NCBI RefSeq assembly: GCF_002289565.1
Contig: NZ_NTFY01000082.1
Location: 1-64,000, forward strand
DNA from: Rhodopirellula sp. SM50
Lineage (GTDB): Bacteria > Planctomycetota > Planctomycetia > Pirellulales > Pirellulaceae
Length of the DNA: 64,000 nucleotides
Direction: 5' to 3'
The translations under genes were made by a program, and so were the position numbers. Positions within the stretch are counted from its first letter, which is position 1. Each line of letters opens with the position of its first letter. The notes beneath the pieces were generated by a model. It searched no databases, was not told the origin of the DNA, and was given only the letters and a program-made list of their open reading frames with translations. Of the stretch, positions 19,317-28,306 are shown in pieces.

Positions 19317-19712
19317 TCCCTGTTGGCAAACGATCTGGAACCGGAACGCTCGCGGCCTGTCATTTTTTGTGAGCCGTGACGCGTGAGCGGCCGGGCATTC
19401 CGCTTTGTGAGCCGTGACGCGTGAGCGGCCGGGCATTCCGTTTTGTGAGCCGCGGACGCGCAAGCGGCCGGGCATTCCAGCGCCCGCCCGAGGCCTTACG
19501 GCCAGCGGCTCACCGTCGACTACCAGCTCGACGGGGTCGTCAGCCGCAAAAAGCAACCGATGTGGAACCCGAACGCTCGCGGCCTGTCATTTTTTGTGAG
19601 CCGTGACGCGTGAGCGGCCGGGCATTCCAGCGCCCGCCCGAGGCCTTACGGCCAGCGGCTCACCGTCGACTCAGCAGATCTCGATTAAATCGACAGCCGC
19701 CTCGCGCCGCTC
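19317..19712. repeat. Composite repeat block with a duplicated pyrophosphatase 3' end
   Basis: GTGAGCCGTGACGCGTGAGC-type units of about 38-42 bases occur at about 19361-19402, 19403-19440, 19441-19480 and 19589-19630. The block GCGCCCGCCCGAGGCCTTACGGCCAGCGGCTCACCGTCGAC is present twice (about 19480-19520 and 19630-19670). Between them, 19520-19558 repeats the coding sequence of 19242-19280 (TACCA-CTCGACGG-GTCGTC...) with several changes. GTGAGCCG and CGGCTCAC are inverted ends. The block ends in AAATCGACAGCC (19684-19696), a fragment of the terminal repeat of the element at 24169. Confidence 0.85.
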
Positions 19713-19715
19713 CGG

Positions 19716-21197
19716 TCAGAAGTTCAATTCACCGCCCAGATGCAGACCATGGGCCAGGTAGTCGGACTGGATCCACTGCACGCGCGGTCGCAGCGCACCG
19801 GCCAGCGGATCCATTCCCGGCGGAACCAACCCAGGGTTCACATCCCGGTCGATTTGCTCGGACGCGCGGATCACGCTGGGCAGATACAGCACCGAGTAAC
19901 CGATGTTCGCGTGCAGCCGATCGGTCAATCGAATCCCCAATCGGACGCCCAACTCGGGCACCAACGAGAACTCATCTCGACTCCGGGTTCCGCTGTTGGT
20001 CCGCTGCGCCAACAGCCCGCCGTCGTACGTTTGGCTCGTCCCCTGATCATCGATGGTGCTGCTGCCGGAAACCCGCAGCGTTTGCTCCATGTTCCCCAGG
20101 GCGACGCGCATCGACGTTTCCAACCAGGCGCGCTGAAGCAGCATGCGATGCACGATGCCCAGTTGCAGTCCGTTGAACTGATTGGTCGATTGAAACTGAT
20201 CCGATGAAGCAAAGGTTTGCGGATCACTGGTGACTTCGCTGCGTCGGTTTTCGACGATCGAGAGCGAATCGCGCAGACGAATGTTGCGGTAGCCGATGAT
20301 CCAATCCGTGCGGTCACGCAGCCCACATTGTTGACAACACGCGCCGTGCGTGGGGCAGAGCGAGACACGTCCGTCGATCAAGAACGATCGCAGATTGGAC
20401 TCGGTTCGAACGCGTATGTCGCCGCTGCCCCAACCCGGGTACGCGATCAGCTCAGCCGTCTCGTCGCCGTCGGTGAGATCGAAGTAGGGGCGCCCCAGAA
20501 TCACGCTGCCGTCACTCGATCCGTTGTAGCGGTCATCGAGTTCGGACAATTGGAAGTACTCGGTTTCAATCGCGAAATTCCGTTGTGGCGAAATCCACAG
20601 TCCGCCGCCGATCAAGAACCCGCCGGTCGAACCGTCGTTGAGCGTCTTACCGCCGAAGGCGACCGAGGTGCCCGCTTCACCGAGCGTGGCGGCGACGTCC
20701 TGCCCGGTGCCGTCGGGGCTGGTCGTGACCAGCGGCGGGGCGTCCATGCCGGACACATCCCACAGCAGATACTCGCCGCGAAGGAACAGCCGCGAATCGA
20801 TGCGGTTTGGAAAACGTGGAAGGAGCGGATCCCATTGGCGCAGACTGTCCACCGCCGGGCGACCCGCGAAAAGTCCGCCGCCGGCAGGCAGAACCGCCGA
20901 CGAGGGGTTCCCCGCGGAGGGTGCGACCATTTGGTACGGATCGGAGGAATGGGGCCCGATCACACTGCCGTCCAGGTTCGGATTGAACATCGCCCCCGGT
21001 TGTTGGGCGTGACTAAAATCAGCGGAAATCAGGGCGCCGGCGAGCCAGCACAGCTGGAAAAGTCGCCCTGCGGTCGCTTTACCGCCGGCTAAACTGGCCA
21101 GCCGCCGACTGGCAATGGCTCTCGACACGTGAAGCAACGGGCTGGTCTCCGAGCGAAAAAGGGTAGAAAATCGCCTGCGTCGCAGGATTTCGATCAA
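19716..21197 (-). CDS. BBP7 family outer-membrane beta-barrel protein
   Basis: Up to 493 residues, matching the planctomycete BBP7 (DUF1551) family of predicted outer-membrane barrels: LRGEYLLWDVSGM near the start of the mature part, TGGFLIGGGLWISPQRNFAIE, FLIDGRVSLCPTHGACCQQCG, TDWIIGYRNIRLRDSLS, GLQLGIVHRMLLQRAWLE, and a C-terminal strand ending LHLGGELNF with terminal Phe typical of barrels. A signal peptide is seen at about 45-67 (LFQLCWLAGALISADFSHA). The longest frame uses TTG 21197; GTG 21128, which gives a more normal signal-peptide N-region, may be the true start. Function unknown. Confidence 0.8.
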   Translation of the reverse strand: MIEILRRRRFSTLFRSETSPLLHVSRAIASRRLASLAGGKATAGRLFQLCWLAGALISADFSHAQQPGAMFNPNLDGSVIGPHSSDPYQMVAPSAGNPSSAVLPAGGGLFAGRPAVDSLRQWDPLLPRFPNRIDSRLFLRGEYLLWDVSGMDAPPLVTTSPDGTGQDVAATLGEAGTSVAFGGKTLNDGSTGGFLIGGGLWISPQRNFAIETEYFQLSELDDRYNGSSDGSVILGRPYFDLTDGDETAELIAYPGWGSGDIRVRTESNLRSFLIDGRVSLCPTHGACCQQCGLRDRTDWIIGYRNIRLRDSLSIVENRRSEVTSDPQTFASSDQFQSTNQFNGLQLGIVHRMLLQRAWLETSMRVALGNMEQTLRVSGSSTIDDQGTSQTYDGGLLAQRTNSGTRSRDEFSLVPELGVRLGIRLTDRLHANIGYSVLYLPSVIRASEQIDRDVNPGLVPPGMDPLAGALRPRVQWIQSDYLAHGLHLGGELNF

Positions 21198-21385
21198 GTT
21201 TCCGGTGGCGGATGCCGACCGCGGTTGGAAATTGCGATAATTGACCGATTCACGTCAAGATGAAACGATAGGGCGTTCGCCAATTTGCACGTCAGCCCGA
21301 AAAGGCGACCCGCGGCGAGCCCCACCCAAACTTCGGTTTACCCTGCCCTCGACAACATCACCTCCGCTTAGAAAAGGACCTTCCC

Positions 21386-21781
21386 ATGCGATCTCTCGCT
21401 TACGGCGCCGCAATTTTGGCTGCTGCCGGAATCATGTACATGATCTCAACCCAACCGACCGAGCCCGCTGCCGAAGCGGTCCCCGCTACGGCGACCCCGG
21501 CCGATGCGGTCTCGATCGCGCCCGACGCGGAGGTGACGACGGCATCGTTGACGATGACAGTTCCTGAAATGCATTGCCCATTTGCCTGCTACCCCAGCGT
21601 GAAAAAGAACCTGGAGAAACGCTCGGACGTGGTCGCCGTCGAGCTTGCTCCGCAAAAAGAAGACGGCATCATCGATAACCCCCAAGTCATCGTGACCTAC
21701 AAACAAGGATTTGACGCCGAACAAGCGATCGCCCAGTTGGAAGCCGCCGGGTTCACCGGTTCAACCGTCGCCCAAAACTAG
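21386..21781 (+). CDS. Membrane-anchored HMA-like metal-binding protein
   Basis: 131 residues. An N-terminal hydrophobic anchor or signal (LAYGAAILAAAGIMYMIS) is followed by an Ala/Pro/Thr linker and a heavy-metal-associated-like domain (about 52-128; LTMTVPEMHCPFACYPSVKK ... ITVTY-like strand VIVTYKQGFDAEQAI ... LEAAGF). The metal-site loop is MHCPFAC, a CxxxC spacing instead of the usual CxxC, with a His before the first Cys. The domain would lie outside the cytoplasm. The stop codon overlaps the GTG start of the chelatase gene by one base, suggesting a functional link. The metal is unknown. Confidence 0.8.
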   Translation: MRSLAYGAAILAAAGIMYMISTQPTEPAAEAVPATATPADAVSIAPDAEVTTASLTMTVPEMHCPFACYPSVKKNLEKRSDVVAVELAPQKEDGIIDNPQVIVTYKQGFDAEQAIAQLEAAGFTGSTVAQN

Positions 21782-22611
21782 TGGTTGAGAAGTCCGTGGC
21801 AACGCCACCGAGCGACGCAGTGCTGCAGAGCGACGCAGTGCTGCAGAGCGACGCGGTTCTGTTGGTCGGTCACGGGACCCGCGATCCGGCCGGGACCGAG
21901 GAGTTCTTTCAGCTCGCGTCGGTCTTGGCGGAGCGGCTGGCACCGCTGCCGGTGGAAGGCTGCTTGTTGGAATTCCAGCACCCCACGATTCCCGAAGCTT
22001 GGCGAACGTTGGTCCGACGGGGTGCGAAACAGATTCGTGTCGCGCCCTTGCTGTTGTTTGCGGCCGGGCACGCCCGAAGCGACATTCCCGATGCGGTTGC
22101 CGCCTGCGCCGCGGAGACTCCGGGCGTCTGCTACAGCCAGTCCGGTCCCCTCTCACGCGCACCGACCATCATTGCGTTGCTGTCCAACCGGATCCGGCAA
22201 GCCGCCGATCGGGAAGCGATCCAGGTGGATGATTCGGTCGCGCTGGTGATGGTCGGCCGGGGGAGCTACGACCCCTGCGCGAAAGCCGACATGCGTGTGC
22301 TCGGTGAAATCGTGGCCCGGCGATGTGAGATGCCCCATCACGCGGTCGGTTTTTACGCGATGGCCGAGCCCAGGTTGCCCGACGTCCTGAACGAGGTCGC
22401 CGACCGCTCCGGGATCCGAACCGTGATCGTCCAGCCTCATTTGCTGTTCCAAGGCCGTTTGTACGACGCGATCGCGGATCAAGTCGCCGAGGCCGCGCAG
22501 CGTCACCCGCAGGTGCGATTCGTGGTGGCGGATTACTTGGGGCCGACGGCCGAAGTCGCCGAGGCGTTGGTCCGACGCGGAATTGCCCAGACGCCTCAAT
22601 CGCTGACGTGA
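21781..22611 (+). CDS. cbiX: Sirohydrochlorin chelatase (CbiX type), two-domain
   Basis: 276 residues; inserts Co or Fe into sirohydrochlorin for cobalamin or sirohaem. The N-terminal CbiX domain has both expected metal-site histidines, His31 in LLVGHGTRDP and His98 in LLFAAGHARSDIP. The C-terminal domain has VGRGSYDPCAK with Arg161 in place of the first His and FQGRLYDAI in place of the second, so it appears catalytically degenerate. The start is GTG 21781; residues 11-27 are an in-frame SDAVLQ repeat that duplicates the lead-in to the first beta strand, so initiation at an internal GTG is also possible. Confidence 0.85.
   Translation: MVEKSVATPPSDAVLQSDAVLQSDAVLLVGHGTRDPAGTEEFFQLASVLAERLAPLPVEGCLLEFQHPTIPEAWRTLVRRGAKQIRVAPLLLFAAGHARSDIPDAVAACAAETPGVCYSQSGPLSRAPTIIALLSNRIRQAADREAIQVDDSVALVMVGRGSYDPCAKADMRVLGEIVARRCEMPHHAVGFYAMAEPRLPDVLNEVADRSGIRTVIVQPHLLFQGRLYDAIADQVAEAAQRHPQVRFVVADYLGPTAEVAEALVRRGIAQTPQSLT
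21811..21861 (+). repeat. In-frame 18-nt tandem repeat (2.8 units)
   Basis: AGCGACGCAGTGCTGCAG occurs twice perfectly (21811-21828, 21829-21846) and a third time diverged (21847-21861), encoding SDAVLQ-SDAVLQ-SDAVL at the N-terminus of the chelatase. Confidence 0.9.
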
Positions 22612-22716
22612 GTCTCGGGAATTGAAGGTCACCACACTCGCGGACATTTGCCGGGCCGTTTATCATCGGTGCCCTTCGCCAGAACGGTTTTTTCTTCCAT
22701 TCCTCTGATCGCTGCT

Positions 22717-23973
22717 ATGTCATCTGCTACCGAACCCGAAGTCAAAGATCCCTATTTCCAGTCGTTGTTTGCCGATCGCATCGGCGGGGCAAATTATGGA
22801 AAGAGCACCGAGATCTACAAGTTCGAAAAGATCAAACGGGCCAAGCGGAACGCCTTGGCGGCCCACCCGGATCGCCAGCTGCTGGATTTCGGGATCGGTG
22901 AAAACGACGCGATGGCCGACGAAGCGGTGCGGCAGGTCATGGCGACCGAAATCAATCAGCCCGAAAACCGCGGCTACGCTGACAACGGCGTGATCGAATA
23001 CAAGCAGGCCGCGGCGCGGTTCATGAAGCGGCACTTTGACGTCGACCTGGATCCGGCCACGCAGATCAATCACTGCATCGGCAGCAAGCCCGCCTACGCG
23101 ATGCTACCGGCCTGTTTCATCAATCCCGGTGACGTGACGCTGATGACCGTGCCGGGCTACCCGGTCGCGGGCACCCACACGCGCTACTACGGGGGTGACG
23201 TGTTCCGGTTGCCGCTGTTGAAAGAAAACAATTTCCTGCCCGATTTGGATTCGGTTCCCGACGACATCTACCGTCGCGCCAAGTTGTTGGTGCTGAATTA
23301 CCCGAATTCCCCGACGGGACGATTAGCGACGCCGGAGTTTTTTGAAAAGGTGGTCGCGTTGGCCAAGGAAAAAGAATTTGTCGTCGTTCATGACGCGGCG
23401 CACATTCTGCTCACGTTTGACGGCAAGCCGACCAGTTTCTTGGAAACCCCCGGCGCGATGGACGTCGGCGTCGAAGTCCATTCGATGAGCAAGGGCTATG
23501 ACATGATCGGTTGGCGGATGGGTTTCGTCGCCGGTCACCCGCGAATCGTTTCCGCGTTCGCGGACGTCAAGGACAACAGTGACAGCGGGCAATTCATCGC
23601 GACCCAAAAGGCCGCCGCCGCGGCGTTGGACGACGACGCGATCCCGGCTCGAATCAAGGCCAAGTATCAACGGCGGATGGAAAAACTGGTCGCGGTGCTG
23701 AAGGAGTGCGGCTTCGATTGCGAAATGCCCGGCGGAACGTATTTTCTCTACACGCCCGCCCCGAAGGGGACCGAAAGCGGTGAAACGTTTGACAAGGCCG
23801 AGGACGCGACGCGGTTCCTGATCGAACAACTCGGTGTCGTCACCGTGCCCTGGGACGATGCCGGATCCTACCTGCGTTTCAGCGTCACCTACGTGGCCGA
23901 CAGCGAAGCCGACGAAGACGCCTTGATGGCCGAAACCAAACGCCGGCTCAGCGAAGCCAAGTTCACACGTTAA
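22717..23973 (+). CDS. PLP-dependent aminotransferase, LL-diaminopimelate aminotransferase-like
   Basis: A 418-residue fold-type I aminotransferase. The PLP lysine is Lys259 in HSMSKGYDMIGWRMGF; the conserved NYPNSPTGR segment and HDAAHILL (Asp for the PLP ring) precede it, and FSVTY near the end holds the carboxylate Arg (LRFS). The motifs GIGENDAMAD and NHCIGSKPAYAMLP resemble DapL enzymes, which make LL-diaminopimelate for lysine and cell wall in one step from tetrahydrodipicolinate; that assignment is inferred from family likeness. ATG 22717 is chosen since the upstream extension to 22648 reads through the leader with no conserved residues. Confidence 0.75.
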   Translation: MSSATEPEVKDPYFQSLFADRIGGANYGKSTEIYKFEKIKRAKRNALAAHPDRQLLDFGIGENDAMADEAVRQVMATEINQPENRGYADNGVIEYKQAAARFMKRHFDVDLDPATQINHCIGSKPAYAMLPACFINPGDVTLMTVPGYPVAGTHTRYYGGDVFRLPLLKENNFLPDLDSVPDDIYRRAKLLVLNYPNSPTGRLATPEFFEKVVALAKEKEFVVVHDAAHILLTFDGKPTSFLETPGAMDVGVEVHSMSKGYDMIGWRMGFVAGHPRIVSAFADVKDNSDSGQFIATQKAAAAALDDDAIPARIKAKYQRRMEKLVAVLKECGFDCEMPGGTYFLYTPAPKGTESGETFDKAEDATRFLIEQLGVVTVPWDDAGSYLRFSVTYVADSEADEDALMAETKRRLSEAKFTR

Positions 23974-24298
23974 CGAGGGTCGCGAGCCCTGCCGCTAACA
24001 AGCATCACTCCGTTTGGTGTCAAAGGAGAGCGGCAGCGAACCGAGTATCCAGGAGGGATGCCAGCGAGTAGCCGGAGGTCGCTTCGCTCACCTCCGGCTA
24101 CTGGCTTTGACCCCGTCGGGGTCATGCCGCGCACTTTGGCGTCGAAAGTAGTAGCGGTATTGCGCTCGCGGGCTGTCGATTTAAGCCCGCACGCGTAAGC
24201 AAGGGGCCACGCGGCGCCCCTCGCTGACGCGTCGGGCTGGCATGGAGGCGTTGATTTCGGAACATCGACAAAATCGACAGCCCGCTCGTGCCGCACCG
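23974..24298. other. Repeat-filled gap between convergent genes
   Basis: No gene. From left to right: a diverged copy of the GCGAGCCCTGCCGCTAA repeat (23974-24000); a hairpin with perfect 13-bp arms AGTAGCCGGAGGT/ACCTCCGGCTACT (24067-24102); a second hairpin GACCCCG-T-CGGGGTC (24109-24123); and the MITE-like element at 24169-24284. The hairpins could stop transcription from both converging genes. Confidence 0.75.
24169..24284. repeat. MITE-like element, family A, copy 1
   Basis: Perfect 14-bp terminal inverted repeats CGGGCTGTCGATTT (24169-24182) and AAATCGACAGCCCG (24271-24284) bound a 116-bp element. Its interior has AGCAAGGGGCCACG and CCCCTCGCTGACGCGTCGGG and can fold into a stem. It has no coding capacity. 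A homologous copy in the opposite orientation is at 37061-37168, and a diverged copy is at 57384-57609. Confidence 0.85.
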
Positions 24299-26032
24299 CT
24301 AACCCCTTCTGCGCCAATAGTTCGGCCGCAACAGGGCGGCCAGGAACACGATCGCGCAGACCCGCGCCGGCCAGTCACCGATCGTCATCACCAGGCTGGT
24401 CCGGCTGTCCAGACGCGGCTTGGCAATCACCCATCCGTTGCCGCCTTGTGGCAGCTCGTCGACGACACGGCCGTTGCTATCGATCCAGGCGGTCGGCCCG
24501 TTGTTGGCGGCCGACAAGATCGGCCGGCGACAGGCAACGGCGACGAATTGTGCGCATCGCTTGTGATGCTCGATGATGCTGGAATCATCAAACCACGCGT
24601 CATTGGTGACGGTGACGATCGCGTCCGGCAATCCGTCTTCGTCAGCCTTGAGTTCACGCAGGTGATTGATCGCGACGCGTTCGACCGCGGTCTCGATACA
24701 GATATTGGGGCACAGCGTCGTCGGACCGACGTGAAAGCGTTTGGCGTGCTCGCCGGGCGTTAAACCGAGGTTCTTTGGCACCCAGTCGCGAACGATCGGC
24801 AGGTGTTTGACCAACGGAATGTACTCGCCGAACATGACCAAGTGCATCTTTCCGTACCAATCGACGACGTGGCCTTCCGCACCGACGTGGACGATCCCGC
24901 TGTACATCTTCGTCGTCGGCCCATCGTCGATCACCCCGCAACCTCCAATGATGTCAGGCTGGGTCGCCTGGGGACCGTTGCCTGCCGCCAACATCGCTTG
25001 CAACGATCTCGCGCGATATTGGAATCGCTTGCGGTGCTCAGCGGTCATCGCCTGTTCTTCTTCCCGGCTGAGCCCCAATTCGCGAGCCATCGCGCCGTCG
25101 CCCCGGCCGGCCATCCAGGGGATCATGCCGGTGAACATCGATTCGGGCCAAACGACCGCATCGATCGTTTCATCGGTCGACTCGAAGGCGCGAATCGACT
25201 CTTGCGCGTAGGCGTCAAACAACTCCAACTCGCGCGAACGGTCTTGATCGTATTCCACCGGTTCGTTGCGGCCGACGAGCGCGATCGTCGTCGTGGACGG
25301 TTGCGTCGGTTGCCGTAAACGATAGCGGCCGTAGAGATACGTTGCCGAGAGCAGCACGAGGGCGGCGATGCAGCACGACACGACGCTGCCGATCGAAGCA
25401 GTGAACGGGTTGGCAGCGTCGGCCGATTCCGTCGTCGAGCACCAACGCCATCGCCATGCCGATACCACAGCCACGTTGACGACCACGATCACCAGCGAGA
25501 CCGCGTAGCTGCCACCCAAGTCGGCGATTTGGATCAGCGACGGGACGTCGGCCAAGGTGTGGCCGAGCATGACCGCTGAAATACCCGTCAGCATGTAGTT
25601 ACGAATGCACTCCATGCCGACCCAAGCGAGCGGCGCGGCGACTACCATCGCCAGCCCCAGTCGCATCAAACGGCGCAGCACCACCACAAATGCGACCGGG
25701 TAGATCGCCAGATAGGCGGCCAGCGCGATCCAACAGGGATAGATCAACGGGTTGGCAAATCGCAACCCTTGCAAGGTCAGAGCCCAGTAGCCGACCGCGG
25801 CCAGGTACAAGACCGCATACTGTTTCGACGAAATCGTCGCCTGCGTTGCCGCAAGCAGCAGGGGAGTGACGGCGATCGCGGCCAACGGCCACCAGCCCAC
25901 GGGAGGTTGGCTGAACCAAGGCACGACCAGCGACGCCATCGCGATCAACCACCAGGTTCGTCCGACGGGCGGCTTCGTCGACGACGTTTTCGCGGGCGAC
26001 TCGGTTTCAGTAGGGGGGGCCGATTTATCCAT
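24299..26032 (-). CDS. lnt: Apolipoprotein N-acyltransferase
   Basis: A 577-residue inner-membrane enzyme that adds the third acyl chain to lipoproteins. Six or so N-terminal membrane segments (about 25-190), another helix near 215-235, then the nitrilase-like periplasmic domain with the catalytic triad Glu297 (VVWPESMF), Lys395 (WYGKMHLVMFGEYIP) and Cys445 (NICIETAVE), and a final hydrophobic segment. ATG 26032 (MDKSAPP) is preferred to the TTG at 26050. Divergent from the kinase gene at 26175. Window genes with lipobox-like signals (for example the TolC protein at 54747) are possible clients. Confidence 0.93.
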   Translation of the reverse strand: MDKSAPPTETESPAKTSSTKPPVGRTWWLIAMASLVVPWFSQPPVGWWPLAAIAVTPLLLAATQATISSKQYAVLYLAAVGYWALTLQGLRFANPLIYPCWIALAAYLAIYPVAFVVVLRRLMRLGLAMVVAAPLAWVGMECIRNYMLTGISAVMLGHTLADVPSLIQIADLGGSYAVSLVIVVVNVAVVSAWRWRWCSTTESADAANPFTASIGSVVSCCIAALVLLSATYLYGRYRLRQPTQPSTTTIALVGRNEPVEYDQDRSRELELFDAYAQESIRAFESTDETIDAVVWPESMFTGMIPWMAGRGDGAMARELGLSREEEQAMTAEHRKRFQYRARSLQAMLAAGNGPQATQPDIIGGCGVIDDGPTTKMYSGIVHVGAEGHVVDWYGKMHLVMFGEYIPLVKHLPIVRDWVPKNLGLTPGEHAKRFHVGPTTLCPNICIETAVERVAINHLRELKADEDGLPDAIVTVTNDAWFDDSSIIEHHKRCAQFVAVACRRPILSAANNGPTAWIDSNGRVVDELPQGGNGWVIAKPRLDSRTSLVMTIGDWPARVCAIVFLAALLRPNYWRRRG

Positions 26033-26174
26033 GCCCCAGATCCTAGGCAAATGCGCCGTCGAGCGGAATTCAGATCTCTTGATCGGCGAACGTCAGAGGC
26101 CGAAAAAGTGTTAGATTAGTGGATGCGATCCTTCATCCTCGCACCCTTCTCTTTCCCCGACGCTCCCATTGAAC

Positions 26175-28187
26175 ATGAAGCCACCCGAATACCTCGGCCC
26201 CTACCGGATCGGAGAGACCCTTGGCACGGGCGGGATGGGATCGGTGTTCAAAGCCAAACACGCCAAATCTGGCCAGGACGTCGCGGTCAAGTTGATCGCC
26301 TCGCAAATGTCCGACGAAATGCGTTTTCGGCGTCGATTTGACACCGAAGTCAAAACGCTCAAGCTGCTCAGCCACCCCAACATCGTCAAACTGATCGGAT
26401 TCGGCGAAGAGCACGGCATGCTGTTCTATTCGATGGAGTATGTCGAGGGCGAAACGCTTCAGGAGTTGATCCGGCAACAGAAAAAGCTGCCTTGGATGAC
26501 GGCGCTGGACATCTCGATTCAGGTCTGCGCCGCGCTCAAACACGCCCACGACTTCGGCGTGACGCACCGGGATTTAAAACCGGCCAATCTGGTGGTGCAG
26601 CGCGACGGGACCGTCAAGTTGCTGGACTTCGGGATCAGCAAGATCTTCGGCGAGAATCAGACCGCGGTCGGTTCGATCATGGGCACGGCTGACTACATGG
26701 CTCCCGAACAAGCCGACGGATCCGGCGTCACGTCGCGGACGGACCTGTTCGCACTCGGCTGCGTGATGTATGCGATGTTGTGCGGAAAGCCGCCGTTTCG
26801 CGGCAAGAACATCACCGAAGTCATTTCGGCGTTGCAGCACAAGGATCCGGTGCCGCTGGATCTGATCGATCCCGACTTGCCCGACGATGTCGTCCAAATC
26901 GTCAGCGAACTGCTGGAAAAGCAGCCAGAGAAGCGGCCGCCCACCGCCTTGGCGGTGATGAATCGCTTGAAAGCCATGCGCGCCGGCTTGCATCGGATGC
27001 AGACCTTGTCCGACCGCACGGGCCAAAAGCCAAAATCCCCCTCCAGCGCAGAGACCAAGCACCAATCCGCCGACGAGCCAGACCCTGACGAATCCGATTC
27101 GGGGCAACCGACGTCGGACCGCTCGGGACCAGAATTTGACACGACCGGGCCGGAGAAACCCAACGGCGGCAAGAAGACCCGCGTGCAGTCCGGCAAGACG
27201 CGTCCAGAAGACACCGTGCCCTTTTGGGACATCAGCGACGGCAACCAGACCTCCGTCACCAGCGTGGACCCCTCGGCCCGCACGGTCCACACCGAAGGCC
27301 ACAGCGGCAAACGCGGAACCGTGCTCAGTACCGCCGCCACCGCGGCGTCGGACGACCATCGATCGGCGGATCATTCGACCGTCGACCCTGACGCCCCGAG
27401 CAACCTCGACACGTCGGTCGGCTTGAGCGGAAAGACGCACTTTCAAACCGTCTCCGATGGCGAGGTCCGCGAAGGGTTCTTCGTGACCCCCAAAACCAAG
27501 ACGGAACACCCGGCGCTGCGGATCGTTTCGATCGTCGCGCTCTCGCTGATCCTACTGGTCGGTGTCGTCTTCCTGGTCGTGTCCACGCGAGGGCCGACGG
27601 CGGAAGAACTGCTCGCCAAGATTGATAGCCCCGACAGTTCCGTTCAATCGTTTCAGATCCAAGACGAGATGGAACGATTTCTCAAACTGTTTCCCGATCA
27701 CCCCCGAGCGGACGAGATTCGTCAGCGGGAAAAGATCTATCGCGTGGAAGCGGCCGTGCGACGATTGAAGCTGAAAGCCAAGCTGCGAACCAGCGAAGGA
27801 CCGCTGTACGAAAAAACGTTTCTCGAAGCGATGGCGCTGCGGCAAAGCAATCCGCTTGCGGCGCGAGAAAAACTGCGGCAGTGGATCGCGGTCTTTGGTG
27901 ATGCCGAAGACGATGACGGCGAGCCCGCGCGGTTGTCCCAACTCGCCGAGTTCGAAATCGCCCGACTCTCTGATGCAAAGTCAGAAATGCAAGGCGCTCC
28001 GGGAGACCCGAAATTGGCGGAGCTGATGCGGCGGATCGACCGCGCCGAACAGTTGCCGGCCGAACAACGCAGGACTCTCCTCGAAGGCATCGTGACGCTC
28101 TATGAAGGCCAACCCTGGGCCAGCGAGGCACGCCAGCGAGCGATGAACCTGCTGCATGACCCTCCGCAGGACGACCCGCCGCAGTGA
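26175..28187 (+). CDS. Membrane serine/threonine protein kinase
   Basis: 670 residues. The N-terminal Hanks-type kinase is complete: GTGGMG loop (17-22), Lys39 in VAVK, HRDLKPAN (131-138), DFG (151-153), and GTADYMAPEQ activation segment. After it, residues 280-440 are polar and Ser/Thr/Pro/Glu-rich, then one membrane helix (about 448-470, IVSIVALSLILLVGVVFLVV), and a helical extracytoplasmic domain of about 200 residues with no recognised ligand fold. Topology implies sensing outside and phosphorylation inside. ATG 26175 is preferred to the TTG two codons upstream. Substrates are unknown. Confidence 0.93.
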   Translation: MKPPEYLGPYRIGETLGTGGMGSVFKAKHAKSGQDVAVKLIASQMSDEMRFRRRFDTEVKTLKLLSHPNIVKLIGFGEEHGMLFYSMEYVEGETLQELIRQQKKLPWMTALDISIQVCAALKHAHDFGVTHRDLKPANLVVQRDGTVKLLDFGISKIFGENQTAVGSIMGTADYMAPEQADGSGVTSRTDLFALGCVMYAMLCGKPPFRGKNITEVISALQHKDPVPLDLIDPDLPDDVVQIVSELLEKQPEKRPPTALAVMNRLKAMRAGLHRMQTLSDRTGQKPKSPSSAETKHQSADEPDPDESDSGQPTSDRSGPEFDTTGPEKPNGGKKTRVQSGKTRPEDTVPFWDISDGNQTSVTSVDPSARTVHTEGHSGKRGTVLSTAATAASDDHRSADHSTVDPDAPSNLDTSVGLSGKTHFQTVSDGEVREGFFVTPKTKTEHPALRIVSIVALSLILLVGVVFLVVSTRGPTAEELLAKIDSPDSSVQSFQIQDEMERFLKLFPDHPRADEIRQREKIYRVEAAVRRLKLKAKLRTSEGPLYEKTFLEAMALRQSNPLAAREKLRQWIAVFGDAEDDDGEPARLSQLAEFEIARLSDAKSEMQGAPGDPKLAELMRRIDRAEQLPAEQRRTLLEGIVTLYEGQPWASEARQRAMNLLHDPPQDDPPQ

Positions 28188-28233
28188 GCGTGGGAGGCGT
28201 GCACCGCGCGCGGTTTGCAATCGTGACACCCCA

Positions 28234-28305
28234 GCGGGAAGCGTAAGCGAGCGGCGGGTTCAAATCGTTCAATCGCGGCGCCGCTCGCTTACGCTTCCCG
28301 CTGAA
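28234..28305. repeat. 24-bp perfect inverted repeat between convergent genes
   Basis: The arm at 28234-28257 (CAGCGGGAAGCGTAAGCGAG plus CGGC) is exactly complementary to 28282-28305, with a 24-base loop. It sits in the 119-base gap between the converging kinase and SGNH genes and would act as a strong hairpin in either transcript, so a bidirectional terminator or REP element is likely. It lacks a T run. Confidence 0.8.
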
Positions 28306-28306
28306 A

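Noticed and set aside
19361-19630. Possible CRISPR array
   Set aside because: Repeat units of about 38-42 bases are adjacent, diverged and lack unique spacers of constant size; no cas gene nearby.
26574-27509. 311-residue open frame on the minus strand
   Set aside because: Antisense to the Ser/Thr kinase; no family signal.
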